Assembly: GCA_026387995.1 (NCBI GenBank) | Contig: JAPLKQ010000099.1 | Coordinates: forward strand, 1 to 6,120 | Length of the DNA stretch: 6,120 nucleotides | Direction of reading: 5' to 3' | Source of the DNA: Bacillota bacterium | Lineage (GTDB): Bacteria > Bacillota_I > Bacilli_A > RFN20 > CAG-826 | Shown here: piece by piece, positions 1 through 5,980 of the stretch | Layout: every line of letters starts with the position of its first letter | Position numbering within the stretch: the first letter of the stretch is position 1 | The notes under the pieces: model-generated | The model's input: the letters and a program-made list of their open reading frames with translations, nothing else | What the model was told of the DNA's origin: nothing | Databases searched by the model: none | Position numbers and translations under genes: made by a program

Positions 1-324
1 GAGCACGGTCCCGAATGGGGATGGCTTGATATAACTGCGCGAACGGAAATTGCCGAGCGAGGATTTGACTCTTCGCGTACGGGCCAATTTCCGTAAATGT
101 TTTTCCATATAATGGAGTTCATCAAAAGCAAGGCCGACTTCGGTCAAATAACCTTCGAAATCACTCTTGCCGAGATCGTCGCGGAGGGCTTGTAAAATCT
201 CCGGAAGCAGCTCTTGCATTTTCTCATGAAGTTTCTTGAGGGCCGCGTAGCGGAAAGCCAATGGGAGGGTAGCGCCGGTCTTAAAAAAGGCCTTTTGCGA
301 CTTAACGATGTTTTCAATTTCCAT
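1..324 (-). CDS. Aldehyde dehydrogenase, ALDH3-like (N-terminal part, cut by window edge)
   Basis: This is the first 108 codons of an NAD(P)-dependent aldehyde dehydrogenase, an enzyme that oxidises aldehydes to carboxylic acids; the frame stays open to base 1. Reading from the ATG at 324 gives a helical N-terminus with family-typical blocks: QKAFFKTGATLPLAFRYAAL (residues 10-29), LGKSDFEGYLTEVGLAFDEL (51-70) and SRSYIKPSPFGTVL (95-108). This pattern matches the class 3 / fatty-aldehyde group (YwdH-like). The window ends just before the expected PWN(Y/F)P motif, so the NAD-binding core and the catalytic Glu and Cys cannot be checked. The start is supported by AGGTG at 335-331, 6 nt upstream, and by an extended -10 box just before it. 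The gene is divergent from the patatin gene. The family call is secure; the substrate is not known. Confidence 0.9.
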   Translation of the reverse strand, partial: MEIENIVKSQKAFFKTGATLPLAFRYAALKKLHEKMQELLPEILQALRDDLGKSDFEGYLTEVGLAFDELHYMEKHLRKLARTRRVKSSLGNFRSRSYIKPSPFGTVL

Positions 325-342
325 TTTAATCACCTAAGAATG

Positions 343-351
343 ATTATATCA
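343..351 (-). promoter_or_regulatory. Extended -10 promoter of the aldehyde dehydrogenase gene
   Basis: On the minus strand the bases read TGATATAAT, a perfect TGn extension plus consensus TATAAT (hexamer at 348-343). No good -35 box lies 16-18 nt upstream, which is usual for extended -10 promoters. Transcription would begin near 336, giving a leader of only about 12 nt with the Shine-Dalgarno site almost at its 5' end. The transcription start is inferred. Confidence 0.6.
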
Positions 352-376
352 TGCTGCCCGAAATTGATACTGTTTG

Positions 377-385
377 TGCTATTAT
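377..385 (+). promoter_or_regulatory. Extended -10 promoter of the patatin-like gene
   Basis: TGCTATTAT is a TGn extension followed by the near-consensus hexamer TATTAT (380-385). No convincing -35 box is present at normal spacing. Transcription would begin around 391-393, so the mRNA leader would consist almost entirely of the duplicated 18-bp Shine-Dalgarno unit. It lies about 30 bp from the opposing promoter of the aldehyde dehydrogenase gene. Confidence 0.45.
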
Positions 386-388
386 TGA

Positions 389-424
389 GTAAATAAAGGT
401 GGTAACGTAAATAAAGGTGGTAAC
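389..424 (+). repeat. Perfect 18-bp tandem duplication carrying two Shine-Dalgarno sites
   Basis: The unit GTAAATAAAGGTGGTAAC occurs twice with no gap, at 389-406 and 407-424, and a following G is also shared. Each unit contains AAAGGTGG, a strong Shine-Dalgarno sequence, at 395-402 and 413-420. The second copy is 7 nt from the ATG at 428 and is the one that fits initiation; the first has no start codon at usable distance. The identity of the copies indicates a recent duplication. Confidence 0.9.
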
Positions 425-427
425 GGG

Positions 428-1687
428 ATGAAACGTGGCTTAGTTCTCAGCGGTGGCGGTTCCCTTGGCGCCTATCAAATTGGCGCTTGGAAGGCCCTTC
501 GCGAATTAAATATTACTTTCGATATCGTGACCGGCGTTTCCATCGGCGCCCTGAACGGAGCCTTTTTCGTTACCGGAAAATATGACTTGGCCGTCCAACT
601 TTGGAATACGATTACCGCTAAACAAGTGATGAAAAACGGTATGGATATGGATGTCGAAGAAACCAATATCGCCTTGCACCGGGATCACATCTCGGTTTTG
701 AAGCATCTCCGTGTTTATTCAAAGCACTTAGGCGCGGATATCTCCCCATTCATCAAACTAATGAATAAATATGTCGACCCCATCGAAGTTAAAAATTCCC
801 CCATTACGTTTGGGGTTCAGACCGTGGCGTTACCCTATTTCACGGAAAAGCGGATCATCATCCAGCAACTCCCGGATGACGAGGTCATCGATTATCTTCA
901 TGCCAGCAGCGCCGTGTGGCCGATTTTCCCGATTCACGTCATCAAAGGCAAACGTTTTATGGACGGCGGCATCCGCGACAATCTCCCGATTGATTTTTGT
1001 TTCCGCTTAGGCGCGACTGAGGCGATTGTGATCAACCTTTGGTATGGAATCAATTCTCACCCGCGGCTAACCTCTTTAAAAAATGTTACTTATGTTACCC
1101 CCTCTTGGGATTTAGGCTCGCTCATGAGTTTCCGACGGAAAGTCATCAGTCACAACATGACCTTGGGCTACAACGACACGATGAAAGCTTTGGACCGGTT
1201 GTCCGGATTCCGTTATACCTTCAAACTGACGGACACCAAACCCGAGACCTCGGAATTGTTTTTGGCGCTGCTCAAATGCGACTACCCACGGCTTTTTCCG
1301 ACGATGAAGCTCATTCTTGAGCGCCACACCGGCGGTCTTGTCAATCCGCAAAATTATTTCTTGCGGGCGGTTGAAATTTTGGCCGAAACGGTCGGCGTTG
1401 ACCACCTGCCAATCTATGAAACCTCCGAACTCATCGATATTTCAGTCGACAGTTTATGCGCCACTTTCGATGGCCCTGCCATCATTGGGTTACTGCGCAA
1501 AATCAAAAACGGCGTGTCGTTCACGCGTGTCGACGACCGAAAAGCCTTATGCGCCTTGAAATATATCATTCTCCATAAAGAACATATCGAGGAAGTCAGC
1601 CGTATTTCCCGCCCGAAACCCAAACTCGCGATGCTTTATGTCCTGATGGCGCTCGTGTACCGCGAACGTGAAAAACGCGGCTACTAA
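428..1687 (+). CDS. Patatin-like phospholipase family protein
   Basis: This is a 419-residue protein whose first ~230 residues form a patatin domain, a lipid acyl hydrolase fold using a Ser-Asp dyad. The N-terminus gives the glycine-rich oxyanion loop SGGGSLGAYQIG (8-19), the nucleophile elbow GVSIG with Ser38, the block HASSAVWPIFP near residue 160, and the catalytic DGG motif at Asp179 (DGGIRDNLP). All expected active-site elements are intact. There is no signal peptide or membrane segment, so it is probably cytoplasmic or peripheral to the membrane. The C-terminal ~180 residues are a mostly helical extension, basic at the very end, that I cannot assign to a domain. The start is supported by AAAGGTGG 7 nt upstream. 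It appears to be transcribed alone, with no clear terminator after its TAA. Family is certain; the lipid substrate and physiological role are unknown. Confidence 0.93.
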   Translation: MKRGLVLSGGGSLGAYQIGAWKALRELNITFDIVTGVSIGALNGAFFVTGKYDLAVQLWNTITAKQVMKNGMDMDVEETNIALHRDHISVLKHLRVYSKHLGADISPFIKLMNKYVDPIEVKNSPITFGVQTVALPYFTEKRIIIQQLPDDEVIDYLHASSAVWPIFPIHVIKGKRFMDGGIRDNLPIDFCFRLGATEAIVINLWYGINSHPRLTSLKNVTYVTPSWDLGSLMSFRRKVISHNMTLGYNDTMKALDRLSGFRYTFKLTDTKPETSELFLALLKCDYPRLFPTMKLILERHTGGLVNPQNYFLRAVEILAETVGVDHLPIYETSELIDISVDSLCATFDGPAIIGLLRKIKNGVSFTRVDDRKALCALKYIILHKEHIEEVSRISRPKPKLAMLYVLMALVYREREKRGY

Positions 1688-1714
1688 AGTTTGATAAAAT
1701 CACCTTCTTTTTGC

Positions 1715-1734
1715 TAATCATTTGCGCATGATTA
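1715..1734. promoter_or_regulatory. Inverted repeat at the -35 zone, candidate operator
   Basis: The arms TAATCAT (1715-1721) and ATGATTA (1728-1734) are perfectly complementary around a 6-nt centre, TTGCGC. The repeat is centred about 42 bp before the inferred transcription start of the 1780 gene and covers the place where a -35 box should be, which here is poor. This position suits an activator or repressor dimer. It is not followed by a T-run and is A+T-rich, so it is a weak candidate for a terminator of the patatin gene. Function is inferred from position only. Confidence 0.4.
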
Positions 1735-1754
1735 CTTTACTAACCAGAAAAGAT

Positions 1755-1760
1755 TATAAT
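1755..1760 (+). promoter_or_regulatory. -10 box of the GT-D-like gene
   Basis: A consensus TATAAT lies 19 nt before the ATG at 1780. The -35 region is weak at every allowed spacing and is occupied by the inverted repeat at 1715-1734. Transcription would start near 1767, giving a leader of about 13 nt that opens almost directly on the AGGTG ribosome-binding site (1770-1774). Confidence 0.55.
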
Positions 1761-1779
1761 ATCGTCAGTAGGTGAGAAA

Positions 1780-2619
1780 ATGTCCCCATCCTCCACCCGT
1801 TGGACCTATCGCAAATACTTCATCAAGAACGCTTGGTTCGTTATGGCGTGGAAATTTTTCCGCCACAAGAAAAACGTCGAGCAGTTTCTTGGCCAGAAAG
1901 GCATTACCCAGGATTACGGTGACATGATTTTACGTGACCGCATCCTTTCGGAAGAACCCTTCAGCGCCATCCGTCTCGGTGCCGTCGAACTTTCCTGCCT
2001 CAATAACTATGAAAAAATCCTTTTGGGTTTTAAGAAAACCTATAAACCTTCCGTCCGTTACAGCATGAAAAATAATGCCGGCTTTTTCCCTGCCGACGAC
2101 GAAAACCTGACTTTCTACAGCAAACAAATGTTGAAAGATTTAAAAGCAACCGACGTCATCGGCATTTCCGGTGTCCATATGGAAGATTATTTCTATAAGA
2201 AGTACCTGCCTCACGCGCAGGTCATCCAATACAATTCCTTTGAACCCCTGATGGGGCATTGGACCAGTGCCCTCCGCGGGAAAAAAGTCCTGGTCATCTC
2301 GCCATTCGCCAAAGAAATCGAATCCCAATACGCAAAACGCAAAGAAGTCATCGCTGACGAAAACGTCTTGCCGGAATTCCAACTCCAGACGATTGAAGCG
2401 GTGCAGACCCTCGGCGAACAAAGCGACCCGCGTTTTGAGACGTGGTTTGAAGCCCTTGATTATCTCAAGGTCGAGATTCTCAAGCACGATTTTGATATCG
2501 CCCTCGTGGGTGCCGGCGCTTATGGCGCGCCTTTGTGCCTCTTTATCCGCCAGTTGAACAAACAAGCCATCCAAACCGGTGGCGCCACCCAACACGTCCC
2601 CATGTCAACCGCTATGTGA
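1780..2619 (+). CDS. GT-D-like surface-polysaccharide protein, C-terminus frameshifted
   Basis: The open frame gives 279 residues resembling a family common in capsule and exopolysaccharide clusters, probably glycosyltransferases with a GT-D-type fold. Visible blocks are FSAIRLGAVEL (61-71, the place of the RxGxxE motif; Arg65, Glu70), NNAGFFPAD (98-106), W161 with LRGKKVLVISPFAKEIESQY (165-184), VLPEF (196-200), and DFDIALVGAGAYGAPL (237-252) leading to GGATQ (267-271). In relatives as I recall them, GGATQ is followed by an LFGIKGxRW-type stretch and a WxRP...CYW ending. Here the frame instead reads eight unrelated residues and stops at TGA. The expected ending is present downstream in another frame, so a small deletion is likely. 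The start is supported by AGGTG 5 nt upstream and TATAAT at 1755-1760. Whether the shortened protein works is unknown; the sugar substrate cannot be told. Confidence 0.75.
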   Translation: MSPSSTRWTYRKYFIKNAWFVMAWKFFRHKKNVEQFLGQKGITQDYGDMILRDRILSEEPFSAIRLGAVELSCLNNYEKILLGFKKTYKPSVRYSMKNNAGFFPADDENLTFYSKQMLKDLKATDVIGISGVHMEDYFYKKYLPHAQVIQYNSFEPLMGHWTSALRGKKVLVISPFAKEIESQYAKRKEVIADENVLPEFQLQTIEAVQTLGEQSDPRFETWFEALDYLKVEILKHDFDIALVGAGAYGAPLCLFIRQLNKQAIQTGGATQHVPMSTAM

Positions 2620-2652
2620 CGAACGCCTGGACACGTCCCCTCAGCAAACCGC
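2592..2652 (+). repeat. Short imperfect direct repeat at the frameshift site
   Basis: ACACGTCCCC occurs at 2592-2601 and again at 2631-2640, 39 bp apart. After 5 and 6 unmatched bases, both copies are followed by AACCGC (2607-2612 and 2647-2652). The first copy sits exactly where the family motif is lost, so slippage or recombination between similar stretches may have caused the lesion. It may also be chance. Confidence 0.5.
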
Positions 2653-2690
2653 AAGGCGCTGATAAAGTGGAGAAAGGATGCTATTGGTAA
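2592..2690 (+). pseudogene. Out-of-frame C-terminal tail of the GT-D-like gene
   Basis: In the frame starting at 2592 the DNA encodes HVNRYVTNAW, then TRPLSKPQGA, then DKVEKGCYW and a TAA at 2688-2690. WxRP...KVExGCYW is the C-terminal signature I expect for the upstream protein, so this is its tail, displaced by one frame. From GGATQ to the Trp of the tail only about 35 nt remain, where relatives would need roughly 69. A deletion of about 34 nt (any length equal to 1 mod 3) would explain both the missing motif and the shift. The TAA overlaps the ATG of the next gene. The family lengths are from memory. Confidence 0.7.
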
Positions 2691-4096
2691 TGTCAAAGTT
2701 TGATTTTCCAAATTACGTCAAAAAATATGGATCCTTGGTGACGTTCCTGGTCATCGAGATTTTACTTTTCACCAGTTTGAACTTAGCCAACTATGGCATC
2801 ATTTACCGCTACATCGGTTTTTTCCTTGCCTTTGCCCTCATCCCATTTCCCTTACTTGCGAACAAACAAGGCGATTGGCTCGATTTCTTCGGGCTTTTCT
2901 TACCGCTTTTCGTTTTTGCCGTTTTCATGGTGATGTCGCCTTTATATAGCCTATATTTAGAAGATATACTCGGCAATATCTCGATTCTCCTCGGTATCGT
3001 CTCCTTCCTTTTTATGGGTTATGCCTTATCGAAGAATAAGGAATTCCCGATTGAAAAAGCTTTGATGGCCATCTTTGGCGGCCTGGCCGCCTTACTTGGC
3101 ATTTCCTTTCTCATCACGATGTACCGATATGCCCCATTCTACGTTGTGAATTACGTTGGCAAAGTTATTTATTACGATGGCGAAGTTTATTACATCGCCG
3201 AAGAAGCCAAATGGCTTTATGCCTTCTCGATCAAAGAAGTCAATCTTGCCCACTTCGGTCTTTATAGCGTGGTGGTCAGCAGCGTCCTCGGCGGGCTCTT
3301 GTTCGCTAAGCCGAAACAAAAACGGAAACTTGATTTATTCTGGCTTGGCATCGGCGTTTTGGGCCTATTAACCATCGCCTTGCTCCCGAACGTCCTCGCC
3401 GCGAAATGGCTGCTTGCGCCGCTTGCCATCATGTTACTGATCCGTTTTTATCCCCGCGGCAAAAAAGCCATGCAGATTCTCAATTACGTTTTGCTGGCCT
3501 TGGCCGGCGTCGCCTCCGCTGCCGCGCTCTTCTTTGTCCTCAGGTCTTTTGGCGGTCCGGCGATTCAAAACTTTATCTCCGGTAATGCGATTCTCAGCAA
3601 ACTTTTAAACAATAACCGCGTCTATTCCTTTGCTTCCGTTTTCGGGAACATGTTCTCTTATCCTTTCGGCGGCCTCTACGATATTTACAATTCTCCGATC
3701 ACCATTGTCGAATCCACGGGCAGTTTCCTCTTTGATACGCTCTATCAGGGTGGCATCTTTGCCTTCGTGGGCTTAACCGCCTTCCTCGTCGTTGCCATCC
3801 TATCCTTGGTCCGTTACTTCAAGAAAGGCACGGACACGCCCCTCGTCAAAGGGCTGATCATCAGCTTCTTGCTGAGCTTCTTCATCTATTCGATGTTTAA
3901 CTATCAGTATGTACAGATGATCCACGAACTTGATTTGCGTTATAAGTCGCCGTTCGCTTCTGATTTACTCTTACTCATTTCCGTCTTCCTCATCGGTTAT
4001 ACCTTCACCGCGAAGGGGACCGGGCCGAAAGACCCGCTCTTGAATAAAAAAGCGCCGGAAAAAGATCACGTCGTCGATCAAGATTTACTCTATTAA
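2690..4096 (+). CDS. Polytopic membrane protein, Wzy/O-antigen polymerase- or ligase-like
   Basis: A 468-residue integral membrane protein with about 12 hydrophobic segments, roughly at 14-32, 37-55, 62-84, 96-113, 125-144, 186-206, 216-234, 237-252, 265-284, 355-376, 386-402 and 424-440. A Tyr-rich loop (145-185) and a larger loop (285-354) contain NNNRVYSFASVFGNMF, YPFGGLY and FDTLYQGGIFAF. This resembles the NxR...PxxGxG...GxxG layout of Wzy polymerases and WaaL-type ligases, although the usual loop His is not obvious. The tail (441-468) is charged and soluble. The likely role is polymerising or transferring lipid-linked sugar repeats at the membrane, inferred from topology and neighbours. 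I prefer the ATG at 2690, which overlaps the restored TAA of the upstream gene (TAATG). An in-frame ATG at 2678 with GGAG 5 nt upstream is an alternative. A terminator follows the stop. Confidence 0.7.
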   Translation: MSKFDFPNYVKKYGSLVTFLVIEILLFTSLNLANYGIIYRYIGFFLAFALIPFPLLANKQGDWLDFFGLFLPLFVFAVFMVMSPLYSLYLEDILGNISILLGIVSFLFMGYALSKNKEFPIEKALMAIFGGLAALLGISFLITMYRYAPFYVVNYVGKVIYYDGEVYYIAEEAKWLYAFSIKEVNLAHFGLYSVVVSSVLGGLLFAKPKQKRKLDLFWLGIGVLGLLTIALLPNVLAAKWLLAPLAIMLLIRFYPRGKKAMQILNYVLLALAGVASAAALFFVLRSFGGPAIQNFISGNAILSKLLNNNRVYSFASVFGNMFSYPFGGLYDIYNSPITIVESTGSFLFDTLYQGGIFAFVGLTAFLVVAILSLVRYFKKGTDTPLVKGLIISFLLSFFIYSMFNYQYVQMIHELDLRYKSPFASDLLLLISVFLIGYTFTAKGTGPKDPLLNKKAPEKDHVVDQDLLY

Positions 4097-4102
4097 ATAA
4101 CG

Positions 4103-4132
4103 AAAGCCGGGCAGGTCCCGGCTTTTTGTTTT
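4103..4132 (+). terminator. Rho-independent terminator after the Wzy-like gene
   Basis: AAAGCCGGG (4103-4111) pairs perfectly with CCCGGCTTT (4117-4125) across the 5-nt loop CAGGT, and the stem runs into a T-rich tail ending TTGTTTT. It begins 6 nt after the TAA at 4096. Confidence 0.9.
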
Positions 4133-4137
4133 GCATT

Positions 4138-4168
4138 AAAAAAAGCACGTTGCCGTGCTTATTTTTTT
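4138..4168 (-). terminator. Terminator of the lipoprotein operon, probably bidirectional
   Basis: AAGCACG (4143-4149) pairs with CGTGCTT (4154-4160) around the loop TTGC. On the minus strand the stem is followed directly by a run of T residues (complement of 4138-4142) and lies about 6 nt past the TAA at 4169-4167. On the plus strand it is also followed by a seven-T run, so it can back up the terminator at 4103-4132. Confidence 0.85.
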
Positions 4169-4946
4169 ATCTCCAAGTGGAATTTGGTAACAGCAGCTCG
4201 TACATGAAGACGGCGTGGGTCGCGTCGCTCGATTGGACCGCGTCTAGGACTTCATAGGTGAAGCTGACGGCCTGCGTGCCTTGAAGCACCGTGCTCGAGG
4301 CGCCGAGCACATCGTCGAAGTAGAAGCCGTAGAAATCCGGATAGTCGCTGGTCGGTAACCCGGTAGCGGTGAAGTTGAATTGATATTTGTGATAACGTTC
4401 GGTCGCGTCATTGAGGACATAGAAGGACAAGTGGGCGGCAATGTCGGTGATATGGATACCGCCATTATCGGTGTCGGCGCCGCTCTTGAGGAAGAGGCCG
4501 ACATAATCGTCGGTGTACATCTCGTGCGGGAAATGATATCCGAAACCTTCGGGTTCAAGCTGGAAACGGGATTTGGTGCTGCGGACGGCATCGAAGCAGT
4601 GAAGGATGCCATCAAAAAGCTTCGATGGATAGCCATAAGCCACGGCGGGGTCGATGGCGGACAGTTTGTTGGCGGCCGCGTAGTCGCTCCCGAACACATC
4701 GCTGGCATAGGCTTCGTAATCTTCGGTATGCAGATTGGTAAAACCTTTGACGACGTTCGAGGAACCGACATCATATTCGGTGGTGGCTTCGACATTAGCG
4801 AGTTCGGTGGGCCACGTGGTGTACATATTCTCGGCAAAAACAGTACTGCGGTAGTCGTTAAAGTTCATGGCGTTGGCCAAGTCTTCGCCGCAGGCGGTTA
4901 AGGTTAACAGAAGGATGGGGAATAGGATGAGTTTTTTCTTGTCCAT
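4167..4946 (-). CDS. Lipoprotein of unknown function
   Basis: A 259-residue protein with a clear lipoprotein signal: MDKKK, a hydrophobic stretch (6-17), and a lipobox LTAC with Cys19 as the lipidated residue, so it should be anchored on the outer face of the membrane. The mature part is acidic and rich in Tyr, Phe, Asp and Thr, with alternating patterns (for example residues 175-235) suggesting beta structure. I recognise no domain. Segments such as FYGFYFDDV and FLKSGADTDNGGIHITDI could belong to a beta-sandwich, but this is a guess. The ATG at 4946 directly abuts the TAA of the TupA-like gene with no spacer; AAGGA (4961-4957) lies about 10 nt upstream. This implies translation coupled to the TupA-like gene and a shared cell-surface role. 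The product is followed by a strong terminator. Confidence 0.85.
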   Translation of the reverse strand: MDKKKLILFPILLLTLTACGEDLANAMNFNDYRSTVFAENMYTTWPTELANVEATTEYDVGSSNVVKGFTNLHTEDYEAYASDVFGSDYAAANKLSAIDPAVAYGYPSKLFDGILHCFDAVRSTKSRFQLEPEGFGYHFPHEMYTDDYVGLFLKSGADTDNGGIHITDIAAHLSFYVLNDATERYHKYQFNFTATGLPTSDYPDFYGFYFDDVLGASSTVLQGTQAVSFTYEVLDAVQSSDATHAVFMYELLLPNSTWR

Positions 4947-5867
4947 TTATTTGGTTTCCTTCTTCATATATGAGGAGATATCGAGCCAACGGCCCATTTC
5001 GAAGTCGCAGCGGTCATCATCCAGTATAAGCGTCCCTTTGGCAGGGGTAAAGGTCATCTCTCCGAAATATATTTTACCATCGATGTCATATAAATCAACG
5101 CGGACGAATGGGAATGGATGGGCTAACTTTTCGGCCAGCGCGACCATTTCCGCAAAGTTGGCGGGTTTTTCAGGCATTTCATCGGCTTTTTTCCAACCAT
5201 TGAACTGGCTGCCGTCAAAGGGGGTCCAGTCAATATAGAAGTTGGTGTAACGGATATCGATCTTGCGTCCAGTGACGACATAGAGGTTCCGGGCTTTGCC
5301 GTTAAAAACGTGGATTTTGTATTCAGCGGGGAGAATATGGTCCTGGCCGATATACTTTTCAATGATAATCTGCGGTTTGATCGGCGAATAATGCCGTTCG
5401 AGCGTTTTCTTTCCGTAGTCAAGTTTTAGCCACTTATGGAATTTTTTTGCGACTTCCGGGATATTCATCGCGGCTTTGTCGTAGCAAATGTAATTTAATG
5501 CGCAGCCATGGGAACATTTCATGACAAACTGGGCGGGAAGCTTCGAAAAATCGATGGCTTCGAAAGTATCGAAAACGCCATAGATCGGAATCAGGTATTG
5601 ATCGAGGTGCAATTCGGTCAGATAGTCACGGACGCCGACGCGGCCGGCGCATTGGCTGACGCGCTTGTCATAAGGGTAGACGAATAACCGGAGATATTGG
5701 AGCTTTTCCGTGTAGCGGGTCGGATGGCTTAAATCGCATGTGTGGTGCGTGATATAGCGGTATTGGAATTTAACGAAAGCGGTGGGTGAAATCCACTTCA
5801 CGATGCCACGAAAAGGAGCGACCAGAGCCCGTTTTAGTTTATTTTCTTTTAAATTAGGGTTTGGCAT
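4947..5867 (-). CDS. TupA-like ATP-grasp protein (surface polysaccharide synthesis)
   Basis: A 306-residue protein matching the TupA-like ATP-grasp family, named after a teichuronic acid synthesis protein and common in cell-wall and capsular polysaccharide loci. Diagnostic blocks are the N-terminal DLSHPTRYTEKLQYLRLF (45-62), DKRVSQCAGRVGVRDYL (67-83), YLIPIYGVFDTFEAIDFSKL (91-110), QFVMKCSHGCALN (113-125), IIIEKYI (167-173), and the C-terminal ATP/Mg block FVRVDLYDIDGKIYFGEMTF (254-273) followed by TPAKG, with Asp and Glu residues typical of ATP-grasp metal binding. Length is normal for the family. It has no signal peptide or membrane span and should act in the cytoplasm, probably joining an acyl or amino group, or a sugar, to a polysaccharide precursor; the exact reaction is not established. 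Start support: GAGGAG at 5880-5875, about 7 nt upstream. First gene of a two-gene operon with the lipoprotein. Confidence 0.88.
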   Translation of the reverse strand: MPNPNLKENKLKRALVAPFRGIVKWISPTAFVKFQYRYITHHTCDLSHPTRYTEKLQYLRLFVYPYDKRVSQCAGRVGVRDYLTELHLDQYLIPIYGVFDTFEAIDFSKLPAQFVMKCSHGCALNYICYDKAAMNIPEVAKKFHKWLKLDYGKKTLERHYSPIKPQIIIEKYIGQDHILPAEYKIHVFNGKARNLYVVTGRKIDIRYTNFYIDWTPFDGSQFNGWKKADEMPEKPANFAEMVALAEKLAHPFPFVRVDLYDIDGKIYFGEMTFTPAKGTLILDDDRCDFEMGRWLDISSYMKKETK

Positions 5868-5885
5868 ACCGTTTCTCCTCGACTA

Positions 5886-5914
5886 ATTATTACTGGTAGA
5901 AAGGAAAAATGCAA
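5886..5914 (-). promoter_or_regulatory. Promoter of the TupA-like/lipoprotein operon
   Basis: On the minus strand TTGCAT (5914-5909) and AATAAT (5891-5886) are separated by 17 nt, about 20 nt before the Shine-Dalgarno start. The -35 box matches only the TTG core. It shares the 113-bp gap with the divergent promoter of the gene at 5981. Confidence 0.4.
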
Positions 5915-5949
5915 ACAAACGCGCGCTCTTTAAATTTGAGGCCCATTTA

Positions 5950-5958
5950 TGCTAATAT
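5950..5958 (+). promoter_or_regulatory. Extended -10 promoter of the gene at 5981
   Basis: TGCTAATAT gives a TGn extension and the hexamer TAATAT (5953-5958), 22 nt before the ATG. The only -35 candidate is a poor TTTAAA at 5929-5934. The leader would contain the strong site AGGGAGG (5967-5973), 7 nt from the start. Confidence 0.45.
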
Positions 5959-5980
5959 GAATCGGCAGGGAGGACACAAT

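Noticed and set aside
364..385. TTGATA and TATTAT as a -35/-10 pair for the patatin gene
   Set aside because: The spacing is only 10 nt, too short for a sigma-70-type promoter; the TGn extension explains the -10 better.
214..396. Short plus-strand frame across the aldehyde dehydrogenase start
   Set aside because: Most of it is antisense to the aldehyde dehydrogenase N-terminus, and it runs through both divergent promoters.
1688..1740. Possible terminator after the patatin-like gene
   Set aside because: The only dyad (1715-1734) is A+T-rich, has a 6-nt centre and lacks a following T-run; no GC-rich stem is present.
2140..2595. 151-codon open frame on the minus strand, opposite the GT-D-like gene
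   Set aside because: It is a shadow of the family-like plus-strand coding frame, with no recognisable domain.
2617..2619. TGA at the end of the GT-D-like frame read as Trp (code 4)
   Set aside because: Reading through gives no family-like sequence, whereas the family tail is in another frame. All Trp codons in the intact genes are TGG, with no in-frame TGA.
4380..4901. 173-codon open frame on the plus strand, opposite the lipoprotein gene
   Set aside because: It lies wholly antisense to a gene with a convincing lipoprotein signal and Shine-Dalgarno site. Its Gly/Val-rich composition is typical of a mirror frame, and it resembles no family.
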